Shown here one piece after another: positions 1-9,551 of a DNA stretch of 64,000 bases. Each line of letters begins with the position of its first letter. The first letter of the stretch is position 1. This DNA comes from Mesaphorura yosii (Eukaryota; Arthropoda; Collembola; Poduromorpha; Tullbergiidae), in NCBI GenBank assembly GCA_009869945.1, contig WIXG01000345.1, positions 1 to 64,000 of the forward strand, read 5' to 3'. The position numbers and the translations under genes are program-made. The notes below the pieces were generated by a model. It was not told the DNA's origin. It worked only from the letters and a program-made list of their open reading frames with translations, and searched no databases.

Positions 1-104
1 AATTTTTCACCAAATGTTGGTTATTTTAGACTCTTTAGGGCCTAAGCTTTCCAAAAATGTACAACTTTTCAGTCTACTCGGAGGGGGCCCAAATAGGGTC
101 ATTT

Positions 105-970
105 TCCGGTAAGATCCTTTGTAGCTGAGCAGATAATTGCTGGGTCGAACCCAAAAGTTGGAGACCAGTTTCATTACAATACTAAGCGCGATGAAAATGT
201 AGTCCCAAGAACATAAATCCAAACTGGGCGACCAACGATTCATGTCTCACCCGGATTCCTGTTAGCAGCTCCAGCAAAATACAAGCGCTAGTAGCAAATT
301 TGTGCATTGGGAGGATGACCTTGCAAATTGCACTGTCTCTGAAGTTTTTGCCCCAAACCATTTCGGCTCGAAAGTTCTGAAGAGCCTCGTCGAAGTGCTC
401 GAATAAATTGCCATCGAGTCGTACCTGGTCCAGTTTCATGTAAAACACGACGAAGAATGTGCCAATGAATCCAAAGAACAGAACGGTGGACACCACCTCG
501 GATATTGTGATATTGTTGCGTAAATGAAAGCAGCAACGAAACTGAAAAACGGCACGGAAAAATGTTTGTTGGTCAAACAGGCAGCGTAGTGCGCTTCAAC
601 AGCCGAATAAACTGGAGCCAACAATCTCACCATGATCGTGATATAAATGGAGTGCGTGTATGACAAGTATTTTCTCGACGGGATGCAGGTGCAGTTTCCA
701 TTCGCTGTGCTGATGCTTTGCCTTTGGTCTGGGCCGCCAGCAACGCCCGATTGAAGAGCTCCAAGAGGTCTGATTTGCACCATTTCACGACGAAATGAGT
801 CAAGAGCAGATCCAGAAAAAGGCGACGTACACGATTGAGAAAGTTGGGCTTAAGACAGCCACAGCAGAATCCAAAGAGTCCATCAATGAACGGATCATGC
901 GAAAAGTGGCGACGACCCAGATGAGGACGTATCACCCCTCGGAAAGCCAGCCAAGGAGTTTCTTCCATGG
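105..970 (-). pseudogene. 7TM chemoreceptor (gustatory/odorant-like) pseudogene
   Basis: Decayed copy of the receptor at 3978-5200, read on the minus strand. Matching peptides occur in order but in different frames: an N-terminal membrane stretch (VYVAFFWICS, then a stop), VVKWCKSDLLELFNRALL, REKYLSY-like SRKYLSYTHSIYIT, FFGFIGTFFVVFYMKLDQVRLDG (given here only as landmark, spaced over about 23 residues), SAICKVILPMHKFAT and NFWVRPSNYLLS. At least three frameshifts and one in-frame stop separate them, and the conserved C-terminal YHMEKKAKLTY block is absent. The first 65 or so residues and the C-terminus are missing. The 5' flank at 1009-1025 is identical to the flank of the neighbouring receptor, so this was a whole-gene duplicate. 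Not expected to encode a receptor. Family call is firm; exact ends are approximate. Confidence 0.72.
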
Positions 971-1668
971 TTTTATGTGCTAATAATGGCTGTCAATAGC
1001 ATGAATTCTTAAAATCAAATTAACGCTTCGCCAGATCACTAAAATTAGAAGCGTGAAAAAAGTAAACTCTTCGTAGTTTCTTCGTTAATTTCTTTTCAGG
1101 AAACTAACCACTTTATCGTTTTCTATTCAATTCCAATTTTACTCCTTCGGGTCGCAAAACTTGGTCAGAACTCAAAAACAAATTAATTAATCAGTAATGT
1201 GGTCCGATACGGTGCAAGGGTGTTACTTTTTGAACTCCGAGGGAAAAGTAATTAAATACTTAAACTTCGTCATATATTTACCTACAACCTAAGATTAATC
1301 ACAAATGAAAAATAACCTGAACGCATATAACAGCGAGCGGTGACAGTGAACAGCGAACAAGAAATTCTAGGTGAATGAAGCATAAGGTATAAGATTAAGG
1401 TACCCAAAATTCAAGACAATGGGAGATAAGAATGCTAATAAATTAAAGTCACACCGGTGGTGATTTCCGTGTAATTGTGAGCCCATGGGCCAGAATTGCC
1501 AGTTTCTTTGTTCGGTATTGCCCCATCCAACAAAACTAGTTCTTGACAATGTATTTGGGGTGAATGAAATTTCATTAATGCATGACTCATGGCTCAGTTA
1601 TCAAGTTCATTGATGCACTGTAGTTGTCAGTTGTCATTCTGTATTGCATCGGAGTGGCACGCATTAAA
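971..1668. other. intergenic spacer with duplicated receptor flank
   Basis: AT-rich spacer between the receptor pseudogene and the metalloproteinase. It carries the 17-base block TTAAAATCAAATTAACG (1009-1025), repeated at 5277-5293 upstream of the next receptor copy. A TCAGT initiator-like pentamer occurs near 1627, about 40 bases before the metalloproteinase ATG. No other gene seen. Confidence 0.5.
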
Positions 1669-3903
1669 ATGACTGCATACGGCCTGTCTCTGCTGAGCGT
1701 GTTATTGGCTGCTGCTACCGTGAAAGGGTTCCCTGTTCTTCAGCAACGTCCGGAGTCCAGTTCGACACTTTTTGGCTCCGAGTTCCCATCCACCGAATTG
1801 GTAGTCTGAGAGAAGGCACCAGCAAGCATAAGTTTTCTTAATTTACAGTTGATTGCTTCCGGTATTGGTTTCAGGTCGGCTTTCTTCGACGGTTCGGGTA
1901 TTTTCCATCAACCGGGCCCCAATCGGCGCCAATTTATGATGTGGAGAGTGTGAAGAACGCAATCAGACAGATGCAGCTTTATGGAGGCCTCCAACCAACT
2001 GGCAATTTGAATAATCAAACGTTGGGCGTATGTGAGAGAACAAATAAACACGCGGACAATTCTGACAGCTATCCGAACCACTACCTGAATCTTATTAATA
2101 CAGCTATTAAACCGAGGAAGATGTAGTTTGCCCGACGTTGAAGACAGTCCTAGCCAGAACGAGAGCAGTGCCTCTGAGTTACAGGGACAAAATGAACGTG
2201 GTCGTTGGCAGAAGAGAAGAATCACGTATAGTTTCGAGAACTGGCTCCCAAATGTAGATCGTAGGATTTTGGAAGCAGAAATGGAGAAGGCCTTTGGGAT
2301 ATGGAGCGCATACTCGAGTTTAGTCTTCAGGAAAGAGCGGAAAAATTCGCCAGGTGACATTTCCATTTTATTTGCGAGAGGGTATCACGGAGACAGGTAA
2401 GAAAAGAAGGTCGTCTTTCTTAATTTAGCCAAGCCAGTTCTAATTCTGCGTTCATTTGTGTGGCCCAGCTACCCATTTGATGGCCCGGGCAACATTCTCG
2501 CTCATGCGTTTCTTCCGAACGGGAATGGAAAGAGCCCGATGGACGGCGACATTCATTTTGACGCGGATGAAGAGTTTTTTGTGACCCGGCGCCAAAACCA
2601 AGGCTCTAACTCCAAATACGACCGAGGGTGGTATTTCTTGGCAGTTGCAGCACATGAAATCGGACACAGTCTCGGCCTGTCACATTCCCCAGACACAGAC
2701 TCCATCATGTTCCCGTACTATCAAACAGGCGAACCGAAACTTGGCTACACTGATATAACGAATCTGTACACCAAGTACGTAAGCAGAAACATGCCGGACG
2801 AAGAAGATGAGGAGCGAGAGCAACAGGATCAGGACGCGGACACGACGGCGACGACGAGGAGCTCGTCGATATCGACTACAGCCACGACTGTTACTCGCCC
2901 GGCAATCTTCACGACCACATCGACTTACAATCATGACCAGAATTCAAGCGTCAGTGACGCACCAGGCTTGCCAGAAATCTGCGACGTGGATTTTGACACC
3001 ATCGCCTTTCTGCGGAATGAATTGTTTGTATTTAAAGACAAGGTGAGCAAACTGTGATGATCAATTAAGTAATTACCCTTCCTTTTATCGATGGTTTATT
3101 CAGTTTATGTGGAGGTTGCACGACAGAGGCCCACCGAGTACAGACTACCCTGCCTTAATATCTCGACTCTTTCCCGCTCTGGAGGGAGTTCCGAGAATAG
3201 ACGCAGCGTTCGAAAGGGATTCGGACGGAAGGTTGCTATTTTTCTCAGGTAAAGAAGATCAGAAAATTCGCATGCAGATTTGTTTTTTATTCGTCCACAT
3301 CTGCAAAACTGTAATGCACCGCAGGCAGCAAATATTGGGAATTCGATGGAACGAAGCTGGCCCAGCAGAGCCCAAAGTCTATTGAAAATTTCGGACTTCC
3401 AGTAACCGTAGTCGACGGTGGAGTGGATGCGGCCTTCATTTGGGAGAAAAATGGCCTGACATATTGCTTCAGGTCTAACACGAGTTTAATTAGTATTTAA
3501 TTTTAATCTGAGGAATCTGCTTTGTAGTATCTCCTCGGGTTTTCAAATGAATAGTTGGCGTTGGCGTTCTGTTTTGCAGCGGTGACCAATTCTGGCGTTA
3601 CAACGAAACTGCTGGCCAAATGGACAAAAATTACCCGCAGCCAATTTCGAAATGGGGCGGCGTACCGAATAATCTCACTGCGGTTATGAGATGGAGGGAT
3701 GGTATGGCGAATGACAAACGAAACTTAATTTTCACTTACAATTCCTGAATGGCGAATTTTTTGCTATTTTGAACGTCGTCCGTGTAGCGAAGACATACTT
3801 CTTCAAGGAAGAGGTGTTCTGGAGATTCAATGACTCGTCGGTGGACGTGGAGGACGGCTTTCCAAAACGTACAAAAGAATACTGGTTTAATTGCAAGCGA
3901 TAA
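1669..3903 (+). CDS. secreted matrix metalloproteinase (M10A, hemopexin type)
   Basis: Eight-exon model: 1669-1800, 1875-2027, 2104-2396, 2469-3042, 3104-3248, 3325-3472, 3580-3701, 3788-3903 (560 aa). It should cleave extracellular-matrix or basement-membrane proteins. Seen in order: signal peptide ([20 protein letters not shown]), propeptide with peptidoglycan-binding-like helix and a cysteine switch GRCSLPDV (canonical PRCGVPDV), catalytic domain with [11 protein letters not shown], the zinc site [11 protein letters not shown] and a Met-turn (SIMFPYY), an acidic then Thr/Ser-rich linker, and a hemopexin propeller from [10 protein letters not shown] to the closing Cys near the end (WFNCKR). 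RKR-like furin motifs are weak (QKRR before ITYSFEN is the candidate). No C-terminal TM or GPI signal is visible, so a secreted form is inferred. AATAAA at 3913-3918 follows the stop. The splice from exon 2 to exon 3 was chosen because it restores the cysteine switch. Confidence 0.9.
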
Positions 3904-3977
3904 AGTAATGTCAATAAATTGCAGTTCTTTATTTAAGACTCTCGTCTCGAGCATTCTCAACAAATCCTAAGACTGAC

Positions 3978-5200
3978 TCATTTATAAGCAAGTAGCAGTT
4001 TGATTGTAGCGTAGATTAAGAAACTGGTGTACGTGAGTTTAGCCTTCTTTTCCATGTGGTACAACCCGCCCACACTAAGCTTCAATGGGCACAGCGAGCG
4101 TATTACTTTGCGGAGATACTTCCTACACGAATCTTCCGTCATTTGATGCAGGTGAATTTTGCAGCTGTGCAGTTGGTCGTTGGAAAGTATCCAGAACGTG
4201 GAAATTAAGTTCATCGTAGCAGTCAGCACGATGTTCCCGTAAAACCCTATGAGCAGTAGTCCACATTGTAGAACAGTTGACTCAGATCCCATACGAATTC
4301 CAGTTACAACCAACATTAACGCAGTTGCGGTGCTTGCAAACTTGTGCATCGGTAGAATTACCTTGCACATTGCGCTGGCATTGAAGCTCTTACCCAAGAT
4401 CATCATGGCTCGAAAGTTTTGAATCGCCTCCGCCAGCATTCCATCGAGCTTTACCTGAACTAGGCCAATATAAAACAGGATGAAGAATATACCCATGAAT
4501 CCGAAGGAGAGCGCGGTGGACAGGAGCATGTAGAATGCAACCACAAACGAAATGAAAGCGCAAACGAAGCTGCTAGTTAAATAGTAAGCACCGACTCCCT
4601 CAAAAATGGCAAAAGCGGGAACAAATAGCGCCATCGTGCTCGTTACATAAGTGGAGTGGGCGTACGACAAGTATTTCTCCCGGCGGGAAGGCCCTTCCGC
4701 ACTTTGCTGGGGTTTGGCCTTGGCCTGGTTCAGTGCTAGATTGAAAAGTTTAACGAGGCCAAGCGTGTACCATTTCATGACGCAGTGAAACAGGAGCAAG
4801 TATGAATATATCCAGAACATGGCGACTGAGAGGATTGATAAGTTCGGATTCCAAGAAGCGCTAACTTTTTCCGATGTGAGCAGCGGCAGGCGTACTGCTC
4901 GAAGTGCGACCGAGGCAACTACGAAGAAGTGTGACCCCGTGCAAATGTTGCTACTGAGTTTCCTCCATTTAAAGGGCCCACGCTTGTCAGGAATTTGTAA
5001 AATCTGCAATTTCTTGTCCCAGGCGGCTTCAATTACTCCGAAATACACACTCCACTTGGGGTAAGTCGTAATTATCTCTATCTCCTTCTATGTGGTCATT
5101 TTTGTCGGTGTGAGAAACGGAACAAAGAGAAACGGATCACAACTAAAATCGAAACCGAAATCCAGTAATCAGGCTGGTTTCGTTTTACCTCATTCCCCAT
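3978..5200 (-). CDS. 7TM chemoreceptor (gustatory/odorant-like), start in doubt
   Basis: A 356-codon stretch is open from 5048 down to 3978. It shows several hydrophobic segments and the C-terminal block YHMEKKAKLTYTSFLIYAT, which resembles the TY-containing TM7 end of arthropod gustatory receptors. Inferred role: membrane chemoreceptor of sensory neurons. The aligned start in its paralogue (6278) corresponds here to an ATG at 5099-5097, but the fourth codon is TAG (5090-5088). Homology resumes directly after the TAG in the same frame (KEIEII against the paralogue's EELKII). Either this is a very young pseudogene, the stop is read through, or a 12-nt exon (5200-5189, M-G-N-E, followed by GTAAAA) splices onto 5087 using the TAG as acceptor; that model gives 373 codons plus stop, in frame. 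No other intron is seen. Family confident, start uncertain. Confidence 0.7.
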
Positions 5201-5421
5201 TCCTTTTGTATATGCTAATTAACGAATTCAGCCGCTGAATGGAACAGCTTATATTCATTCTTGATGCCGTGAATTTTTAAAATCAAATTAACGACGACTC
5301 AAGGACGACTGTGTGTGTCTGAGTAAAGCAGGCAATCTATTTATGCGTTTAAAGAATTGTTCTTTATTTGAGGATCTTAATTACACCAGCGCTGCACAGC
5401 CTACGCACATTTTCTTCATTT

Positions 5422-6278
5422 CTATGCAATCAGTAACTTGGGCATACTGTAGATTAAGAAACTGGTGTACGTGAGCTTAGCCTTCTTCCCCATGTGGTAC
5501 ATCCCTCCTACATTCCATTCACATTGACGGGACACAATGATTCAACCGTCTTGCGAAAGTACTGTCCGTCCGAATCTGAAAACCATCGTGTTCTGGATCG
5601 CCTTCGCCAGGCTTCCATCGAGTTTTACCTGAACCAGGCCCATATAAAACAGGATGCAAAAGATTCCCACGAATCCGACTGAGAGCGTCCTCGACACGAG
5701 CGTGCAGAAAGCGACGGTATCATAAATGAAGGCGCAGATAAGACTGTTGGACACACAGTAAGCGTAGATTCCCTCAATAATAGCGAAAACGGGAGCCAGG
5801 AGTCCCATCAATGCTCGTGACGAAAATGGAGTGAGCATAAGACAAATATTTCTCGCGACGCCAGCGCTTCCGCACCCGCACTTTCTGGTTCCGTCTGGAC
5901 CAGCAGAAACAGGTTAAAGAGCTCGACGAGATCTGAGCTGTACCACTTCATAGTGCAATGAAACACGAGCAGATACAGGTACAGACAGAAGAGGGCGACG
6001 TACAGAGTTGAGAAGGTCGGGTTTTCAAAGATTGTCAGCTCGTCTGAGGAAACCAGTTGAAGACGCACCACGCGAAGTGTCGCGATGGCAGAAATTACAA
6101 AATAGGACCCGGTACAAAGGTAGCTTCTGAGTTTCTTCCTTGAGAAGCGCCCGCGCACGGAGCCCTCCAGATTTCCCAGCACTCGTGAGCGTCTGTTCCA
6201 GACGCCTTCAATCACCCCGAAATAAACGCAGTTCCTCACGTTACTCGTAATTATCTTCAGCTCCTCGCAAGTCACCAT
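5422..6278 (-). pseudogene. 7TM chemoreceptor pseudogene with internal deletion
   Basis: Third copy of the same receptor family. It keeps the ancestral start (ATG at 6278, MVTCEELKIITSNVRNC) and about 150 residues of the N-terminal half. A frameshift near 5830 then moves the match to another frame (FAIIEGIYAYCVS to GLVQVKLDGSLAKAIQN). After AIQN roughly 120 residues are missing compared with the 3978 copy, and a further frameshift and a stop precede the C-terminal block (KKAKLTYTSFLIYS, stop at 5422-5424). The combination of a deletion and at least two frameshifts makes a functional product very unlikely. It is useful mainly because it shows where the family start codon lies. Confidence 0.8.
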
Positions 6279-7061
6279 TTTTGAGTCTGTGCCAGTGCCA
6301 CGAAGGCCACGAACGACGGCCTCAATTTCGGCAGCTTTGGTTTGAAATTATGCACGTCCTTTAACCTTTGCCTTTCAGGAGCAAGTTGGGCAAGCTGAGT
6401 TCTCTTTCATGGGTTTTGGTTATTGTGATTTGCCAACAGGTGAGTCAAAATGACAATCACATGTATCGTTGCCGGATCCGGATTAATCTCGCCTCTTATT
6501 CAAAGACCGACTTAATTTCATTGAAAAGTCATAATCCGCTTACTTGGTTCGTGCGTCGCACATCGCGTTCATTGCATAATCCGAAAATCTGACATATAGC
6601 GACTATTGTGATGACATTTGCCCACATGCTCTTGCGTCTGGTTGAACGCAGGTCTCGATGGAGTACTATCACTTGTGCAACGCTGATGCTCATTCAGTGG
6701 CGACTCCACGGAAACAGTTGACCAGCGCCATCACGAGTTCTCGAAGCTTGATTCCTGAATTCTTGCTGACGGCACGGTTGTCTGGTCAACTGACTTGCCA
6801 ACTATTATTGTTTTGCTGGACAAGCAGAATTTGAAAATGCTACTATTTGGCAACGGCATTCAAATTCCAGAATCCAAAACTATTTTTGCACGCCTTAAAA
6901 AACTATTTTGGGGAAAATTCCCCGTTTATTTTTGGACCTGTGGAAATTTACCAAAAGGGCAGGACATTCGTAGAAAAAGTGATTCCTTTCTAAAAATACA
7001 TATTTCACAGGCTACTTTTGATTCATTTTTAGTACGAGTACAGTAACCTCGTAGCATTGTA
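6279..7061. other. intergenic spacer, possible orphan exons
   Basis: Between two transcription units pointing away from each other. Two splice-flanked open segments are visible on the plus strand: after TTTCAG near 6378 a short hydrophobic stretch (SLSWVLVIVICQQ) ending in GTGAGT, and after AACGCAG near 6651 a segment starting VSMEYYHLCNADAH. They could be remnants of a small secreted protein gene, but no ATG joins them convincingly. Nothing else seen. Confidence 0.3.
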
Positions 7062-8426
7062 ATGATTTTCCTAAACAAAGCTAGACTGGCAATTTTAACA
7101 CTCGCGTCAATATGCGACGCGCAGGCGTCCCTAATTTGCAATCCGCGCACCGCACTGCCAGCGCCAGACAATGGCCTCCCGCTCTGCTCGCTTGCACTCG
7201 ACGCCTATCCGTCCGGCCGCCCCATCCCGGGGTCCCTCGTCCAACGGACAGTGCTGCCGCCATGGTTCAACAGTACCCTCGCTGCGCAGGGGCAAGCATT
7301 CGCCGCCAAGAATCTTTACTCGGTGGTGTTTTCCTCCTTCGTCGGACTAGTGTTTGGTGGGTTTCCCGTCCCGGACTCTTACAATGTGCTCGCGTTCACT
7401 GGCGCCACGGACACGCCGGACAGGGCTTACCGGCGCTACCTAGCAACGGCTGCTCAGCTCCTCGTGTGGCTCCGCGTTCCTTTCAATGACGTCGAAACGA
7501 ACCCCAACGTCGTTAGCATGGCCCATGTTCGAGACCACCACACGCGCGTAGCAGAGCGCGCCATTGTGGCGCTCGGAATCCCGCCGCTCGTTGACCCGGC
7601 CGCCTTTGACGACTATACCACGGACGAAAAGTTGTGGGCGGCCATCGCCGCCGATTTGAGCGCGGCAGCCGCCGCAGTCATGCCTCTCCGCGAATTCCCG
7701 CCCGAATTCACAGTTTACAATGGCTCCGCCACTGCAATCAATCAATTCATGCAGGGATTCACAATCGTGCAATTTATCGGGTACGTTGTCATGGATCCCG
7801 AGTCGGTCTACATTTGGGATGCGACGGACGACCAACTCGTCGCATACCTGCACGCTTTTGCCGTCGTTGGGTACATGATTGGCGTGGCCGACGACTACAA
7901 CGTCTGCCTGCAGCCGGACGCCCCATCCGCCGCCGCCTTTTTCCGCGCCCTCCTCCAGCGCTTTGCGTACCCAGGATTGTTTCACATGGGGAAAATATCA
8001 AAGATGCTGACGGAAGTTTATTTGAAGGTAAGGGCAGGAAAATTTGGCAAATTTTGTCTAGAAATTGCAAGTTGCAAAAACTCCGCTGTTTTGCAATTTT
8101 TTCAGAGCACTTTGCAATATTTCCCTGGATTCGACGTGCGGAGCCTGATGTACCGATTTTACCGCGATCAGGTCGGCGTTGAGATGCACACGTTGCAGAC
8201 CCTCCTGAGCATCACCGCCCAGGCTGCGATGCAGGAGTACGACAAGGTCTTTATCCCCAGCTCCAAGACGGAGGTAGGGCGCCTGGTGAACAATGCGGAA
8301 CTGAATAAAGTGTTGAGTGCCGACGTGCTGCTCTATTTCGGACCGTACTTTACGGCCGGCCAGTGGGCGGAATGCGTTTTTTATCCAAATGTGTCGGGAA
8401 AAGCTGCTGAAATAAATTGGCAATGA
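7062..8426 (+). CDS. secreted MpaB / rubber-oxygenase (DUF2236) family protein
   Basis: Exons 7062-8027 and 8106-8426 give 428 aa. The 78-bp intron (GTAAGG...TTTTTTCAG) has no stop and a length divisible by three, so translating straight through inserts 26 spurious residues. The protein begins with a signal peptide (MIFLNKARLAILTLASICDA) and continues with hallmarks of the latex-clearing/mycophenolic MpaB oxygenase domain: a YRRYLATAAQLLVWL helix, the HVRDHHTRVAERA segment holding the conserved R..H..V pattern, the NQFMQGFTIVQF helix, and VGYMIGVADDYNVCL near the end. Family members are haem-dependent oxygenases that cleave C=C bonds in isoprenoid chains; the substrate here is unknown. The coding GC content is clearly higher than flanking DNA. 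A host spliceosomal intron argues against contamination. Horizontal origin is inference. Confidence 0.75.
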   Translation: MIFLNKARLAILTLASICDAQASLICNPRTALPAPDNGLPLCSLALDAYPSGRPIPGSLVQRTVLPPWFNSTLAAQGQAFAAKNLYSVVFSSFVGLVFGGFPVPDSYNVLAFTGATDTPDRAYRRYLATAAQLLVWLRVPFNDVETNPNVVSMAHVRDHHTRVAERAIVALGIPPLVDPAAFDDYTTDEKLWAAIAADLSAAAAAVMPLREFPPEFTVYNGSATAINQFMQGFTIVQFIGYVVMDPESVYIWDATDDQLVAYLHAFAVVGYMIGVADDYNVCLQPDAPSAAAFFRALLQRFAYPGLFHMGKISKMLTEVYLKVRAGKFGKFCLEIASCKNSAVLQFFQSTLQYFPGFDVRSLMYRFYRDQVGVEMHTLQTLLSITAQAAMQEYDKVFIPSSKTEVGRLVNNAELNKVLSADVLLYFGPYFTAGQWAECVFYPNVSGKAAEINWQ

Positions 8427-8524
8427 CGGTCTTTGGAAAAATTCGCATTCTTCGGCAAACACGACACATGCGACACGGCCCCGCGCATTGATTTGGTGCA
8501 AATCACTGGATTCCTCTATTCTAA

Positions 8525-9068
8525 TCAGCAATCGTCCTTGTCGCCCAGCAGCTCTGCTCCGCACTCCTCGTGAAGGAACCGCGCCATATCTGCCCGACCT
8601 CTTTGCACCGCTGCCAGCATCAGCTTCCCCTCCCGCATCTCCTCCAACAGTCCGAAGCGTGACCCTGGCTTCGACCAAAGCACGGACCACGTGCAGATTC
8701 CCGTGCTTGCAGGTGAGATGCAAAGGCGACGTCATGTGCTTGACCACTGTCACGTCAGCCCGCAGCTGGAGGTCCACGATTTCCGTGGCATTGGCCTCTA
8801 CCGCGAGGTGGAGCGGGCTGCCGTCGTGGAGCGATTCGAGCGGATCAACGGCGTTCGGGAGCGGGGAGAGCAGGCTGCCCACCGAGAAGCAGTTTACGTC
8901 CACTTCAGGCAACATGAGAAGGGCCTTCGTGTAGGCGGCGCCTCGGTCGCGCGGCAGCAAGGCTGCGAGGTGCAAAGGAGTCACGTTCCGCAGGTCGGGC
9001 CGGGCTAGCAGCCTTCCTGTCTCTTCCAGGAGCCGGAAGATGGCGGCACTGTCGCGCATCATTAGCAT
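8525..9068 (-). pseudogene. ankyrin-repeat gene fragment, frameshifted
   Basis: Minus-strand fragment with two to three ankyrin-like units (NVTPLHLAALL, GSPLHLAVEANATEIV, TSPLHLTCKHGNLHVVRALV). Right after VRALVEAR the match continues only in the next frame (FGLLEEMREGKLMLAAVQ then FLHEECGAELLGD, stop at 8525-8527). That second segment also looks coding, so a one-base insertion or two-base deletion broke the gene. No credible start codon with upstream exons is visible and the fragment lacks an N-terminus. It lies tail-to-tail with the oxygenase, about 100 bases away. Probably a relic of a larger ankyrin protein. Confidence 0.55.
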
Positions 9069-9551
9069 AATGACAAGAATTCCTCGACGTGTTCGAATTA
9101 TGCGGTGGACAATCCAAAGAGTGCTTTTGTCCTGCCATGCCGCGTGAATTATTCACGGTTTACCCTTTCCCATGATTTAAGCTTCTGTAAGTAAACAACG
9201 TCACGCATGAACGTGAACAGCGACACAGCCTTCTATTTCCCATGGACGAATTTCATTTGCTCCATCAATAATTTTACAATGCAATGCTCAATACAATAAC
9301 CGTGTACAGAAACCTTCAGAATAATTGCAATGTGAGAAAGAAAGTAGACACGTTTCAATCACCCAATTATCGACAGGGAATTGTAATTGTTACCGACAAT
9401 TTCGACAATATATAGAAAAATGACAGTTGAAGCGAGAAAAACTGCTGCACTGCAATTAACAAAATCGTCCACGAACGGGCGACTTTTCTCGGCTTCTTAA
9501 ATTACTAAGTTTACGATGTAATCTTTTAGATCATGATTTCTGTACGCTGCA
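9069..9551. other. intergenic spacer
   Basis: AT-rich, no gene, repeat or promoter motif that I can support. Confidence 0.4.

Noticed and set aside
6368..6592. Short hydrophobic open frame with splice-like borders
   Set aside because: No ATG-bearing partner exon and no continuation that resembles a protein; kept only as a note in the spacer entry.
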